Shown here piece by piece: positions 43,696-53,651 of a stretch of 64,000 nucleotides of DNA. The position numbers and the translations under genes were made by a program. The first letter of the stretch is position 1, and each line of letters opens with the position of its first letter. The notes under the pieces were generated by a model. That model was not told the origin of the DNA. It worked only from the letters and a program-made list of their open reading frames with translations, and made no database searches. The stretch comes from Peribacillus sp. Bi96 (GTDB lineage: Bacteria; Bacillota; Bacilli; Bacillales; DSM-1321): the NCBI RefSeq assembly GCF_918698115.1, contig NZ_CAKKLV010000025.1, positions 1 through 64,000 on the forward strand, written 5' to 3'.

Positions 43696-44010
43696 TGTGG
43701 ATATATACGGAAATAAGATAAATGAGCGTTACTTGTGGATAAATGGGTTCGCGATACTTTGAATGAAGAGTAAGGAAGGAGGAATTAGTGATGAAATTAT
43801 ATTGCTGTCAGGAACACGTGGACATGGCGCTGGATGAAGTGGTTTACGAGTGTGAAACATACCCTGTTTTAACACAGGTTTCTGAAGAAAAACAGTTATC
43901 AACAACCTGTGAATATTGTCGAAACGTGGCAATATATCTAGTAGGGAACTAATATTCCCATACAAGATGTGGATAGAAATTGTGGATATGTGGATAACTT
44001 TTGTGGATAA
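43696..44010 (-). other. DnaA-box cluster between htrA and rlmH
   Basis: Perfect DnaA boxes (TGTGGATAA) occur at 43734-43742, 43989-43997 and 44002-44010, with one-mismatch boxes at 43696-43704, 43968-43976 and 43981-43989. They surround and follow the small yyzF gene. B. subtilis has a cluster next to yydA (rlmH) that helps restrain initiation, so position and sequence agree. Confidence 0.82.
43791..43952 (+). CDS. yyzF: CxxH/CxxC protein YyzF
   Basis: A 53-residue protein, MKLYCCQEHVDMALDEV to the end IYLVGN. It holds a CQEH pair near the N terminus and CEYC near the C terminus, the spacing of the CxxH/CxxC family that probably binds zinc. GGAAGGAGG lies before the ATG. The function is unknown; the family is conserved between htrA and rlmH in Bacillaceae. 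It lies within a DnaA-box cluster, so its transcription might be affected by DnaA. Confidence 0.88.
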   Translation: MKLYCCQEHVDMALDEVVYECETYPVLTQVSEEKQLSTTCEYCRNVAIYLVGN

Positions 44011-44458
44011 CATGTTTGTAACCTGTTCTTAACATTTTGCGAAGGCGAGAATGGAGTGAGGGATTGCTGTAGATTTAACTTTATGTTTTACAAATGATTC
44101 TTGGAAAAACGACCATAAATGCTGGGAAGCCAAAAGGCACATGATAGGCTTATCTTTGAAAAGTACAAGGGGCAACATTTCAATTTGTAAGTACGGGAAG
44201 GAAAGGTACAGCGGTGACGATTTTTTGCCATCCATTTGCATTAGATCGTGAGAAATAAAATCATGAAGGTTGCCGTTGCCGTTTTAGGGGCAGCGGTTTT
44301 TATTTTAAAGGTCGGGTGGATTTATATGAATAGGGAATGCATGTATTAAATATTGGAAAGAATATGCTTGTTTTGCTTATATGTCAGTCTAAGGTATGAT
44401 AATAGGTAGGTAAATCCTACAACTGAAACGACAACATAAGGAAAGTTAGAGGATATAT
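44011..44458. other. yyzF-rlmH intergenic region, no confident gene
   Basis: About 450 bases. A 70-residue minus-strand frame (44029-44241) has no ribosome-binding site and no family I recognise. A 28-codon plus frame from ATG 44262 would encode a hydrophobic peptide starting MKVAVAVLGAAVF, again without a good site. The right end holds the rlmH promoter. Confidence 0.45.
44373..44400 (+). promoter_or_regulatory. Possible rlmH promoter
   Basis: -35 TTGCTT (44373-44378), a 16-base spacer, and -10 TATGAT (44395-44400), about 60 bases before rlmH. Confidence 0.5.
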
Positions 44459-44938
44459 ATGAAAATAACGATTATTACTGTTGGCAAGCTAAAAGAGAAA
44501 TACTTAAAGCAAGGAATTGCTGAATATACAAAAAGGTTAAGTGCTTATGCTAATATAGAACTTGTTGAAGTCCCGGATGAAAAAGCTCCGGAGAACCTGA
44601 GTGCAGCGGACATGGACATTGTAAAGCAAAGAGAAGGTGAACGAATCCTGGCCAAGATCAGCCCGGACACCTATGTAATAACGCTTGAAATCAATGGAAA
44701 GCAGCTTACTTCCGAACAGCTAGCCTCCCATATCGATCAGCTCGCTACTTATGGGAAAAGCAAGATTGCCTTTATTATTGGCGGGTCACTCGGGCTTGGC
44801 TCTGAGGTGACATCAAGAAGTGATTATGCACTGTCCTTCTCCAAAATGACCTTCCCGCATCAATTAATGAAACTGGTCCTATTGGAGCAAATCTACCGAG
44901 CTTTTCGGATAAATCGAAATGAACCATATCATAAATGA
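44459..44938 (+). CDS. rlmH: 23S rRNA (pseudouridine1915-N3)-methyltransferase RlmH
   Basis: RlmH (159 aa, YydA in B. subtilis) is a SPOUT methyltransferase that methylates pseudouridine 1915 in helix 69 of 23S rRNA. The start is [20 protein letters not shown], the SAM-binding knot is [10 protein letters not shown], and the C terminus [23 protein letters not shown] (given here by its key NEPYHK end) is diagnostic. GAGG precedes the ATG. Confidence 0.97.
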   Translation: MKITIITVGKLKEKYLKQGIAEYTKRLSAYANIELVEVPDEKAPENLSAADMDIVKQREGERILAKISPDTYVITLEINGKQLTSEQLASHIDQLATYGKSKIAFIIGGSLGLGSEVTSRSDYALSFSKMTFPHQLMKLVLLEQIYRAFRINRNEPYHK

Positions 44939-45019
44939 ATGAGCTAATTCAGAGGAATGGCTTGTAAAGTTAAATGGGTAATACTATTAAATCTTAATGT
45001 AAGGAAAAGAGGGTAACGA

Positions 45020-46087
45020 ATGAATAAAGAGTCCATTTATGGTTTAACATTCGAACAATTGACAGCATGGCTATTGGACCATGGCCATAAAAAATTCAGA
45101 GCACAACAAGTATGGGAGTGGCTTTATCGGACTCGTGTGACGAATTTTTCTGAAATGACAGATGTGAATAAAGAGTGCCTTGAATTACTGGAAGAACACT
45201 TTGTCATCCAGACTTTGACTGAGCACGTTAAGCAAGAATCAGCGGATGGTACGATTAAGTTCTTGTTTAAATTACAGGATGGGAATCTTATCGAAACGGT
45301 CATGATGAGACATAAATATGGAATTTCAGTTTGTGTCACCACTCAAGTTGGATGTAATATTGGCTGCAGTTTCTGTGCAAGTGGATTATTGGCCAAAAGC
45401 CGTGATTTATCCAGCGGCGAAATAGTGGAGCAAATTATGAATGTTCAACTCCATCTAGATAAATTGGAACAAGAAGATGTTGTCAGCCATGTTGTTGTAA
45501 TGGGGATTGGCGAGCCGTTTGATAACTTTGAAAATATGATAGACTTTTTAAAGGTGCTCATGGATCATAAGGGTCTTGCGATCGCTGCAAGGCGTATTAC
45601 TGTTTCGACGAGTGGACTTGCCAATAAGATTTATGAATTCACCGATACGAAATTACAGGTGAATCTGGCAATCTCATTGCATGCACCGAATAATGAGCTC
45701 AGGACCCGGATCATGAAAATAAACCGAGGTATTCCAATCGAAAAATTAATGAAATCACTTGACTATTATTTGGAGAATACGAATAGGAGAATCACGATTG
45801 AATATATCCTATTGAAAGATGTCAATGATCATCAAGAAGAAGCCGAGCAACTTGCCAATCTTCTTGAAGACAAAAAACATCGGCTCTATGTCAACCTGAT
45901 TCCATATAATCCTGTAGATGAACATAGTCAATACCAAAGAAGTGAGAAAGAGTCCGTACTTTCTTTCTATGATACGTTGAAAAAAAGAGGCGTAAATTGT
46001 AAAATCCGCCAAGAGCATGGAACGGATATTGATGCAGCTTGCGGACAGCTAAGAAGCAAACAAATCAAGAAAGCCGAAGCCCAATAA
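45020..46087 (+). CDS. RlmN/Cfr-family radical SAM rRNA methyltransferase
   Basis: A 355-residue radical SAM enzyme of the family that methylates adenine 2503 of 23S rRNA (and in RlmN also tRNA). The iron-sulfur motif is Cys112, Cys116 and Cys119 in CNIGCSFC. The second conserved Cys is Cys341 in DIDAACGQL, and [11 protein letters not shown] and SLHAPN match the core. The sequence looks closer to RlmN than to Cfr. Bacillus normally carries its main rlmN elsewhere (next to rsmB and prpC), so this is probably a second copy. GAGGG precedes the ATG. It lies 81 bp after rlmH. Specificity at C2 or C8 cannot be read by eye. Confidence 0.85.
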   Translation: MNKESIYGLTFEQLTAWLLDHGHKKFRAQQVWEWLYRTRVTNFSEMTDVNKECLELLEEHFVIQTLTEHVKQESADGTIKFLFKLQDGNLIETVMMRHKYGISVCVTTQVGCNIGCSFCASGLLAKSRDLSSGEIVEQIMNVQLHLDKLEQEDVVSHVVVMGIGEPFDNFENMIDFLKVLMDHKGLAIAARRITVSTSGLANKIYEFTDTKLQVNLAISLHAPNNELRTRIMKINRGIPIEKLMKSLDYYLENTNRRITIEYILLKDVNDHQEEAEQLANLLEDKKHRLYVNLIPYNPVDEHSQYQRSEKESVLSFYDTLKKRGVNCKIRQEHGTDIDAACGQLRSKQIKKAEAQ

Positions 46088-46151
46088 TTTATTAGATGAC
46101 CTTAATCGACTTTTTCTGGAAAGGCCCGGTCATGGGCCAAAAAACCGCATC

Positions 46152-46186
46152 AAAAAAGAGGCTGCAGTATTGGCGGCCTCTTTTGG
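46152..46186. terminator. Bidirectional terminator after the RlmN-like gene
   Basis: AAAAGAGGC pairs with GCCTCTTTT around a short loop. It lies between convergent genes and has A- and T-rich flanks. Confidence 0.8.
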
Positions 46187-46197
46187 TGTGATTTTAA

Positions 46198-46530
46198 CTA
46201 TTTAGCTATTTCTTTTACCGAGGCAACTTCATACGTGGTAAGCTCGCTGCCTAAAATAGGAGATTCTTTTTTAACTTCATCGGAACTTGGTTCAGGTCGT
46301 TTATGTGCAGCTTTAAACGCATCACTATTTCTCCAAGCAGTAAAGTTGTCAAGGTTTTCCCAGTACATATTAACGCTTAATTCGTCGTGATCCGATAAGT
46401 TTTGCGTTAATAAAACTTCAACTTTTACAAAACCTTCCGTAGTATCAAGTGGTCCTGGTGCAGTAAATCCTGGAGCCATGACTGCCCCCATCCCTTTTTT
46501 GACCCTGATTCTATTGGTTACGATTATCAT
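46198..46530 (-). CDS. Antibiotic biosynthesis monooxygenase fold protein (IsdG/HmoA-like)
   Basis: A 110-residue ABM-fold protein. The IsdG/HmoA-like pattern includes NRIRVKKGMG, MYWENLDNFTAWRNSDAF and a candidate heme-ligand His in FKAAHKRP, suggesting a heme-degrading monooxygenase that releases iron. AAGGAGAG precedes the ATG. Its neighbours are not iron genes, though a siderophore operon lies 11 kb downstream. No clear Fur box was seen ahead of it. An unrelated ABM-fold role is possible. Confidence 0.72.
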   Translation of the reverse strand: MIIVTNRIRVKKGMGAVMAPGFTAPGPLDTTEGFVKVEVLLTQNLSDHDELSVNMYWENLDNFTAWRNSDAFKAAHKRPEPSSDEVKKESPILGSELTTYEVASVKEIAK

Positions 46531-46828
46531 AAATCAGCTCTCCTTTTGGATATCGGTTATTTAATCTACACCCTTTTGCCGCTTATATATCATACATATT
46601 TTAGCATATTGAAAGAAGTATGGTCCATTTTGGTTAATCACGATCATGATAACCTGGAAGACGATTCTTCTTAATGATGAGAAAGGTTCATTATATTGAA
46701 ATAAGTCAATGGAATTTGGTTATTACAAGGTTTATCGTTTCATATCGCGTATAATAGAACCTTGTATAGAGAAATTACGATTATGGAAACAATAAAGCAA
46801 GATACTAAACAACAAAAGAGGCTGTTAT

Positions 46829-48277
46829 ATGAATGAATTAAGTTTTACTGATTATACATTAAGTGATGAAATTGTAAGGGCATTAGAAGGCTTGGGATAT
46901 CAAAATCCAACAGAAGTGCAGCGTGAAGTGATTCCGGTGGCATTGAAAAGAAAGGATCTTGTCGTAAAATCCCAAACGGGAAGCGGTAAGACGGCTGCAT
47001 TCGGGATACCGATATGCGAAAGTGTCGATTGGGAGGAGAATAAGCCTCAGGCACTTATTTTAACGCCTACACGAGAGCTAGCTGTGCAGGTAAAAGAGGA
47101 TATTACGAATATAGGGAGATTTAAGCGGATCAAGGCTACTGCGGTTTATGGAAAACATCCTTTTGCTCTGCAAAAAGCAGAATTGAAACAAAAAAGCCAT
47201 GTAGTCGTAGGAACACCGGGCCGTGTTCTTGATCATATCGAGAAAGGAACATTCGTCTTGGAACGCCTAACTCATTTAGTTATTGATGAAGCGGACGAAA
47301 TGCTGAATATGGGCTTCATTGAACAAGTGGAAGCCATTATTAAAGAGCTTCCGAAAGATCGAGTAACCATGCTGTTCTCTGCTACGTTACCTGATAGTAT
47401 AAAGAAGCTTTGCAAGCAATATATGAAAGATCCTTTGGATATTGAAATCAAAGCAAAGGGTTTAACCACTGAGAAAATTGATCATGCTCTTATTGAAGTG
47501 AAAGAGGATGATAAGTTTTCCCTGCTTAGGGACGTCACCATCACGGAAAATCCTGATAGTTGCATCATTTTCTGCCGGACGAAAGATAGGGTCGACCAAG
47601 TATGTGAACAGCTAATGGATCTGGATTATCCTTGTGATATGATTCACGGCGGGATGCTTCAGGAAGACCGCCTTGCAGTGATGAATGAATTCAGAAGAGG
47701 TGAATTCCGCTATTTGGTTGCGACAGATGTTGCTGCACGCGGGATAGATATTGATAATATAACCCACGTCATTAACTATGACCTGCCATTGGAAAAAGAA
47801 AGTTACGTACATCGAACCGGAAGAACGGGTCGTGCAGGTAAAAAAGGAAAAGCGATTACTTTTGTGACACCATATGAAGACAAATTCCTTACTGAGATTC
47901 AAGAATATATCGGATTTGAAATCCCTAAAATACCTGTTCCTTTAAAAGAAGATGTCTCAAATAAACGAACGGATTTCGAAGCGAAATTGGAAGCTCGTCC
48001 AAAGATAAAAAAAGATAAAAGTGAGCAATTGAATAAACAAATCATGAAGCTATATTTCAATGGCGGAAAGAAAAAGAAAATCAGGGCCGTTGATTTTGTT
48101 GGCACTATCGCCAAGATTGATGGAGTGAATGCAGAGGATATCGGGATCATAACGATTCAGGACAATGTTTCCTATGTGGAGATTTTGAATGAAAAGGGAC
48201 CGCTTGTGTTGAAAGTGATGAAAAACACGAAAGTCAAAGGCAAACTTTTGAAGGTATCTGAAGCCTTTAAGAACTAA
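46829..48277 (+). CDS. dbpA: DEAD-box RNA helicase DbpA (YxiN-like)
   Basis: A 482-residue helicase. Motifs are the Q motif region [21 protein letters not shown], Ia [30 protein letters not shown] and [13 protein letters not shown]. The C-terminal DbpA RNA-binding domain (about 405-480, ending [16 protein letters not shown]) targets hairpin 92 of 23S rRNA. It should act in large-subunit assembly. A modest AAGAGG precedes the ATG. It is flanked by terminators and appears monocistronic. Confidence 0.93.
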   Translation: MNELSFTDYTLSDEIVRALEGLGYQNPTEVQREVIPVALKRKDLVVKSQTGSGKTAAFGIPICESVDWEENKPQALILTPTRELAVQVKEDITNIGRFKRIKATAVYGKHPFALQKAELKQKSHVVVGTPGRVLDHIEKGTFVLERLTHLVIDEADEMLNMGFIEQVEAIIKELPKDRVTMLFSATLPDSIKKLCKQYMKDPLDIEIKAKGLTTEKIDHALIEVKEDDKFSLLRDVTITENPDSCIIFCRTKDRVDQVCEQLMDLDYPCDMIHGGMLQEDRLAVMNEFRRGEFRYLVATDVAARGIDIDNITHVINYDLPLEKESYVHRTGRTGRAGKKGKAITFVTPYEDKFLTEIQEYIGFEIPKIPVPLKEDVSNKRTDFEAKLEARPKIKKDKSEQLNKQIMKLYFNGGKKKKIRAVDFVGTIAKIDGVNAEDIGIITIQDNVSYVEILNEKGPLVLKVMKNTKVKGKLLKVSEAFKN

Positions 48278-48288
48278 AGGTCTACAAA

Positions 48289-48334
48289 AGAAAGAAGCGG
48301 CAAGACGAAAATTTGTCTTGCCGCTTCTTTTTTG
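48289..48334 (+). terminator. Terminator after dbpA
   Basis: AAAGAAGCGGCAAGAC pairs perfectly with GTCTTGCCGCTTCTTT (16 bp), followed by a T run. Confidence 0.92.
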
Positions 48335-48537
48335 TATGTATTTTTAAGTGAATCAACATTTTTTTATATCATTACGTATTTTTTCACCTGATGAACGATT
48401 CTTGTCAGTCAGTTCCTCCTATGGCTCGCTGGAGGTAAAATTATGATCCTGGAAATGAAGCGGTCGCAACGTCCTCAGTGATTAATAACTGGGGATTTTC
48501 ATTTTATAGGAGTGGAGGCACCATTTTCTATAATTCT

Positions 48538-48563
48538 GTTTAATTGTCAAAATAGAGTGGTAT
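48538..48563 (+). promoter_or_regulatory. Sigma-B-type promoter of the catalase gene
   Basis: -35 GTTTAA (48538-48543), a 14-base spacer, and -10 TGGTAT (48558-48563), against the sigma-B consensus GTTTAA-N12-14-GGGTAT. It lies about 95 bases before the catalase start. The equivalent katE of B. subtilis is a sigma-B general stress gene. Confidence 0.75.
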
Positions 48564-48657
48564 ATGAGGAAAGATAACGCGATTATTCCAGATTATAAGG
48601 AAAATACATACAACACGACTTACTGAATTTTTTTAGACATGGAGGGGAATGAAAAGG

Positions 48658-50727
48658 ATGACAAATGAAAACGAAAGCAAAAAAGTCAATGAACAAAGTA
48701 AGAATCGACAGTTGGCCCAATATCGAGTCGACGGTAACGGGAAAAAGATGACGACTAACCAAGGTTTGCGTATTTCTGAGGATGAACATTCTTTGAAAGC
48801 AGGAACCCGCGGCCCAACATTGATGGAGGACTTTCATTTCCGTGAAAAAATGACCCATTTTGACCATGAGCGGATTCCTGAGCGGATTGTTCATGCACGT
48901 GGGTCAGGAGCACATGGATACTTTCAGGTGTATGAGCCGATGGCTGAATTTACAAAGGCCAAGTTTCTTCAAGACCCTTCAGTCAAGACACCAGTATTTG
49001 TTCGATACTCGACTGTAGCTGGATCCCGCGGATCGGCAGACTCGGTTCGTGATGTTAGGGGATTCTCGACCAAGTTTTATACCGAGGAAGGAAACTATGA
49101 TTTGGTCGGAAATAATATCCCTGTATTTTTTATTCAGGATGCTATGAAGTTCCCGGATTTAATTCATGCGGTTAAACCTGAGCCTCACAATGAAATACCT
49201 CAGGCCGCATCTGCCCATGATACTTTTTGGGATTTTGTCGCCAACAATGAAGAAACCGCACATATGATCATGTGGCATCTTTCCGATAGGGCCATACCAA
49301 GAAGTTTCCGAATGATGGAGGGGTTCGGTGTCCACACATTCCGTTTTGTGAATGAAGAAGGTGTGGCCCATTTCGTAAAATTCCATTGGAAGCCTGTACT
49401 GGGTGTTAAATCGCTTGTTTGGGATGAGGCACAGAAAATTGCAGGGAAAAACCCTGATTTTCACCGCCAAGATCTGTGGGAAGCAATCGATGCAGGAAAT
49501 TATCCTGAATTTGAATTTGGCGTGCAATTGATTAAGGAGGAAGAGGAGTTCAAATTCGATTTTGATGTTCTCGATCCTACTAAACTATGGCCGGAAGAAC
49601 AAATCCCGGTGAAAATAATCGGGAAAATGGTTTTGAACCAAAATACAGATAACTTTTTTGCAGAGACGGAACAGATAGCTTTCCATCCGGGGCATGTTGT
49701 ACCGGGAATTGATTTTTCCAATGACCCGCTGCTTCAGGGACGCTTATTCTCATACACCGATACACAGTTATCCAGATTAGGAGGTCCGAACTTCCATGAG
49801 ATTCCGATAAATAGAGCGGTTGCGCCTGTTCATAACAATCAACGCGATGGCATGCACCGAATGTCAATAAATCCGGGGCAGGTCAGTTATCATAAGAATT
49901 CCTTGGCAGGTAACTCTCCGGAACCTGCTTCAGAAGAGGAGGGCGGCTATACACATTACCAGGAAAAAGTCGATGGCAGAAAGGTACGTCAACGCAGTGA
50001 AAGCTTCAAGGATCATTACAGTCAGGCTAAACTATTCTGGAATAGCATGACGGAAGTGGAGAAGGAGCATATTATTCAGGCTTTCCACTTTGAAGTGGGA
50101 AAAGTGAAAAGTAAGGACGTTCAGCAGCAAATTGTCGAGATGTTCAGCCATGTAGATGTTGAACTGGCTAAAACAATTGCCATTGGAGTGGGAGTGAATC
50201 CACCAACAAATAAGAATCAAGTCGATATGGATTTGTCTTCTTCTGCTTTAAGCCAAGAGCAAATGAAAGTGAATACGGCTGCAACAAGAAAAGTGGCAAT
50301 CCTGGCTGCAGATGGTTTCGACGGTTCCGAGGTAAATCAAGTCTTGGAATCATTTAAATCGGCAGGGGTAACTGCAGAGATCATTAGTAATACTCGAGGA
50401 ATGATTACAAGTTCAAAAGGACAGGAAATCGAGGTGAATCAGACATTCCTGACAGCCGATTCGGTACTTTTCGATGCAGTATACGTGGCAGGAGGTCAGG
50501 AGAGTGTTGATGCTCTGAAGGCATCCAAGGAGCCCATGTACTTTGTTGAGGAAGCTTACAATCATTTCAAAGCGATTGGCGCGGGAAAAGAAGGAGCCGA
50601 AATCTTATCAATGGCAGGCATAGCTTCCACTGATCTAGCCATGGGCATTGTAACTGTTACCGATAATAATAGTGGTTCTGCCTTTATCGAGGCAATTGCC
50701 AAACACCGTCACTGGTCACGCTTTTAA
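48658..50727 (+). CDS. katE: Large-subunit (clade 2) catalase KatE
   Basis: A 689-residue heme catalase with an extra C-terminal DJ-1/PfpI-like domain (about 545-689, VAILAADGFDGSEVNQV). The heme core shows distal His79 (RIVHARGSGAHG), the Asn in GNNIPVFFIQD and proximal Tyr366 (FSYTDTQLSR). The ATG at 48658 has better spacing from GGAGGGG than the ATG at 48649. It degrades hydrogen peroxide, probably under general stress given its promoter. It is monocistronic and followed by a strong terminator shared with pepT. Confidence 0.95.
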   Translation: MTNENESKKVNEQSKNRQLAQYRVDGNGKKMTTNQGLRISEDEHSLKAGTRGPTLMEDFHFREKMTHFDHERIPERIVHARGSGAHGYFQVYEPMAEFTKAKFLQDPSVKTPVFVRYSTVAGSRGSADSVRDVRGFSTKFYTEEGNYDLVGNNIPVFFIQDAMKFPDLIHAVKPEPHNEIPQAASAHDTFWDFVANNEETAHMIMWHLSDRAIPRSFRMMEGFGVHTFRFVNEEGVAHFVKFHWKPVLGVKSLVWDEAQKIAGKNPDFHRQDLWEAIDAGNYPEFEFGVQLIKEEEEFKFDFDVLDPTKLWPEEQIPVKIIGKMVLNQNTDNFFAETEQIAFHPGHVVPGIDFSNDPLLQGRLFSYTDTQLSRLGGPNFHEIPINRAVAPVHNNQRDGMHRMSINPGQVSYHKNSLAGNSPEPASEEEGGYTHYQEKVDGRKVRQRSESFKDHYSQAKLFWNSMTEVEKEHIIQAFHFEVGKVKSKDVQQQIVEMFSHVDVELAKTIAIGVGVNPPTNKNQVDMDLSSSALSQEQMKVNTAATRKVAILAADGFDGSEVNQVLESFKSAGVTAEIISNTRGMITSSKGQEIEVNQTFLTADSVLFDAVYVAGGQESVDALKASKEPMYFVEEAYNHFKAIGAGKEGAEILSMAGIASTDLAMGIVTVTDNNSGSAFIEAIAKHRHWSRF

Positions 50728-50734
50728 TTTTGGA

Positions 50735-50771
50735 TGAAAAACCCCCGGACTTGGAGTCTGGGGGTTTTTCA
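50735..50771. terminator. Bidirectional terminator between katE and pepT
   Basis: AAAAACCCCC and GACT pair with AGTC and GGGGGTTTTT, giving A and T flanks for both strands. Confidence 0.9.
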
Positions 50772-50792
50772 ATAAAGACATTTCATTTCAGG

Positions 50793-52028
50793 CTACTTCG
50801 CTTTTTCTTCAAAGAGCGAGGTAATGCCAACAATCACCTTGGTGGCCATTAACATATTATCGACGGAAATAAATTCATATTTGCCATGAAAGTTCTCGCC
50901 ACCCGTAAAGATATTGGGTGTTGGGAGGCCCATATACGATAATTGAGATCCGTCCGTACCTCCGCGTATTGGCGAGATTTTAGGTTTTATTCCGAGTTTA
51001 TCCATTGCCTCATAGGCAATGTCGACGATTTCTTTGACTGGTTCAATTTTTTCCTTCATGTTGAAGTATTGGTCTTCCAATTTAAGCTGGACGCGATTTT
51101 GACCATATTTTTCTTTTAATTCTTCGATGACCTTCGTGATATATTCCTTACGATCGTTAAATTTTTGGCGGTCGAAATCCCTGATGATGTAAGAAAGCTT
51201 GGTCTCTTCCACATCGCCATGGAATGAAAGCAGATGAAAAAATCCCTCATAACCTTCCGTATATTCCGGCGCTTCTGCCACTGGAAGTTTGCTATGAAAT
51301 TCCATGGCAATTTTAGCCGAGTTCACCATTTTTCCTTTGGCTGTACCAGGGTGAATATTCGCTCCTTTGAACAGTATCTTGGCCGATGCTGCATTAAAGC
51401 TCTCATATTCAAGTTCCCCAAGTGGGCCACCGTCCACGGTATAGGCAAATTGGGCACCAAAAGTTTTTACATCAAACTTATGTGGTCCCCTGCCGATTTC
51501 CTCATCGGGGGTAAAGGCCACACGGATTTTTCCATGCTTGATTTCCGGATGTTGGATCAAATAATCCATGGCAGTCATGATTTCGGCAATGCCGGATTTA
51601 TTATCCGCGCCTAACAGGGTTGTACCATCCGTCGTGATCAATGTATGCCCTATATAGTCCTTAAGCGAAGGGAAATCATTCGGTGAAAGGATGACGTCCA
51701 ATTTTTCATGTAAAGTAAGATCACCGCCATCATAGTTTTCAACAATCTGAGGTTTTACATCTTTGCCGGTGAAATCCGTTGCTGTATCTATATGAGCCAA
51801 AAATCCTATTGTCGGGACATCCTTATCTGAATTGGTAGGCAAGGTCGCCATGACATAGCCATTCTTATCCATTGTTACTTCCTCCATCCCAATGGATTGC
51901 AGTTCCTTTACCAATGTATTTGCCAAGGTTAGCTGTCCGGGGGTAGAGGGGCATGAGGGGCTTTCCTCATTCGATTGCGTGTCCACTTTCACATAGGAAG
52001 TAAATCGTTTAATGATATCATTTTTCAC
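50793..52028 (-). CDS. pepT: Peptidase T (tripeptidase)
   Basis: PepT (411 aa) is an M20B zinc aminopeptidase that removes the N-terminal residue of tripeptides in the cytoplasm. Zinc ligands are in LAHIDTATD and [13 protein letters not shown]; the catalytic Glu pair is in [10 protein letters not shown]; a downstream His is in the IHPGTAKGK region. The length matches the family. AAGGAGCTGAAGG precedes the start region. It faces katE across a shared terminator. Confidence 0.95.
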   Translation of the reverse strand: MKNDIIKRFTSYVKVDTQSNEESPSCPSTPGQLTLANTLVKELQSIGMEEVTMDKNGYVMATLPTNSDKDVPTIGFLAHIDTATDFTGKDVKPQIVENYDGGDLTLHEKLDVILSPNDFPSLKDYIGHTLITTDGTTLLGADNKSGIAEIMTAMDYLIQHPEIKHGKIRVAFTPDEEIGRGPHKFDVKTFGAQFAYTVDGGPLGELEYESFNAASAKILFKGANIHPGTAKGKMVNSAKIAMEFHSKLPVAEAPEYTEGYEGFFHLLSFHGDVEETKLSYIIRDFDRQKFNDRKEYITKVIEELKEKYGQNRVQLKLEDQYFNMKEKIEPVKEIVDIAYEAMDKLGIKPKISPIRGGTDGSQLSYMGLPTPNIFTGGENFHGKYEFISVDNMLMATKVIVGITSLFEEKAK

Positions 52029-52138
52029 TTTTCCTTCAGCTCCTTTTTTACCTTATCTTACCATGATTGGTCAGAATGGAAAAATTATCTTTCCCGGAAA
52101 ACATACTATTGCATCCATGGCGGGGGAAGGATAGCTCA

Positions 52139-52181
52139 GCAAAGAACAGCATATCCGCAAATGACATGCTGTTCTTTGCTA
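52139..52181. repeat. 15-bp perfect inverted repeat between pepT and the amylase gene
   Basis: AGCAAAGAACAGCAT (52139-52153) and its exact complement (52167-52181) are separated by 13 bases. A T-run follows only on the plus side, whereas both flanking genes are on the minus strand. It may be a 3' stabilising hairpin of the amylase mRNA. Confidence 0.8.
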
Positions 52182-52187
52182 TCTTTT

Positions 52188-53651
52188 TTAGAGTGGATTA
52201 TTCAAGGCCCATACGGATACGCTTTTTCCATGAACGGGGAAGGTCGCGAAACCATCTTCCTCAATGGTAATGTGATCATCTCTATGATAAGTTAAATCAC
52301 TCCAGACTTCGCCAGCTCGATGTTCACCGACGAACATCCTTTTTTCACTGTTGTGATCTCCATTGGAGACAACGACGGCACAACCAGAGCCTTGTAGCTC
52401 TTCAATCCCCATACGGACCCAGCCTATCGTATTTTTGTCATCAAAATAATCCTTCTGTTCTCCGTAAGCTTTTTCATACCTGGCATATAAGAGGCGATCT
52501 AATATATCCTTTTTCCCTGGTACCGGAGAAGGCCCGCCGATTCCGTAATAATCCCCATAAAAGACACAGGGGTAACCGCAAAGTCTAAGTAAGATTAGTG
52601 CATATGCTGATGGTTTAAACCAGTCCTTTACCCAAGATTCCAGTGATTCATGAGGTTGGGAATCATGGTTGTCGACAAAAGTAACGGCCTCTGCCGGATT
52701 GGTTTGGACGAGGGTGTCATTAAAGATGGTTGAGAGGTCGAAGTCTGTTCCTGCGTTTGAAGCCTCATGAAATTTATAATGCAGGGAAACATCGAACAAG
52801 TTGAGGTCATGATTGGTTTGCTCTAAGTATGTTTGACAAGCTTTAACATCCGCTTTCCAAAATTCGCCTACCATGAAGAAATGTTCCTTTGTATAAGGAA
52901 TGAGCTCTTTGAGAAAATCATTGATGAATTCATAATCGATATGTTTAACGGCGTCTAAACGAAAACCATCACACTTTAACGTATCAACCATCCATTTCCC
53001 CCAGCTAATCATTTCCTGACGAACTTCCGGCAGACTATAATCGATGTTGGCAAACATTAAATAATCATAATTTCCAAATTCATCGATGACATGCTGATTC
53101 CAGTGCTTATTTTCGCCTGTGATTCGATATACTCCCATTTTGTCGTTTTTGGCATCATAGTCTGTACCATTAAAATGAGTATGGTTCCACTTGAAATCAG
53201 AGTATTGATTATTACGGCCAGGAAAATCGAATTTTGTCCAGCCTTCCATTTCAAATGGTTCTGAGATATCCTCCATTCGGTTGTCTGGATTGACTTCAAT
53301 GACTTCAAGTTTTTCGGTTCCGTCAGCTCCTGCTTTATGGTTCATGACCAAATCGATATAAACACAAAGTCCGTAATTATGACAGGTGTCTATTGCTTGC
53401 AGCAATTCATCTTTGGTCCCGTATTTGGTACGAACGGTTCCTTTTTGGTCAAATTCCCCCAAATCGTAACCGTCATATATTCCATATCCATTATCCCCAA
53501 CGGATTGCCCTTTGGTAACTGGCGGAAGCCAAACGCAGTCAATGCCTATATCCTTCAACTTGGAGGCTGCATACTTCAATCTGTCCCAATGAGAACCATC
53601 TGCCTCAAGATGCCACTCAAAAAATTGCATCATCGTATGATTTCTTTTCAT
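52188..53651 (-). CDS. Cytoplasmic alpha-amylase (GH13, AmyS-like)
   Basis: An alpha-amylase of 487 aa cleaving internal alpha-1,4 bonds of starch-like glucans. GH13 motifs are IDLVMNHKAG (I), the nucleophile Asp in GFRLDAVKH (II), the acid Glu in VGEFWKAD (III) and FVDNHDSQP (IV). The ATG at 53651 follows GGGGGG and gives MKRNHTMMQFFEWHLE with no signal peptide, so the enzyme is intracellular. The frame extends to 53783, but that part has no site and is unlike the family. Its substrates may be glycogen or imported maltodextrins. Confidence 0.93.
   Translation of the reverse strand: MKRNHTMMQFFEWHLEADGSHWDRLKYAASKLKDIGIDCVWLPPVTKGQSVGDNGYGIYDGYDLGEFDQKGTVRTKYGTKDELLQAIDTCHNYGLCVYIDLVMNHKAGADGTEKLEVIEVNPDNRMEDISEPFEMEGWTKFDFPGRNNQYSDFKWNHTHFNGTDYDAKNDKMGVYRITGENKHWNQHVIDEFGNYDYLMFANIDYSLPEVRQEMISWGKWMVDTLKCDGFRLDAVKHIDYEFINDFLKELIPYTKEHFFMVGEFWKADVKACQTYLEQTNHDLNLFDVSLHYKFHEASNAGTDFDLSTIFNDTLVQTNPAEAVTFVDNHDSQPHESLESWVKDWFKPSAYALILLRLCGYPCVFYGDYYGIGGPSPVPGKKDILDRLLYARYEKAYGEQKDYFDDKNTIGWVRMGIEELQGSGCAVVVSNGDHNSEKRMFVGEHRAGEVWSDLTYHRDDHITIEEDGFATFPVHGKSVSVWALNNPL

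Noticed and set aside
44029-44241. 70-residue minus-strand frame between yyzF and rlmH
   Set aside because: No ribosome-binding site and no recognisable family; the region looks like spacer.
52088-52101. Another Noc-site-like sequence, CTTTCCCGGAAAAC
   Set aside because: Three mismatches to the consensus; too weak to call.
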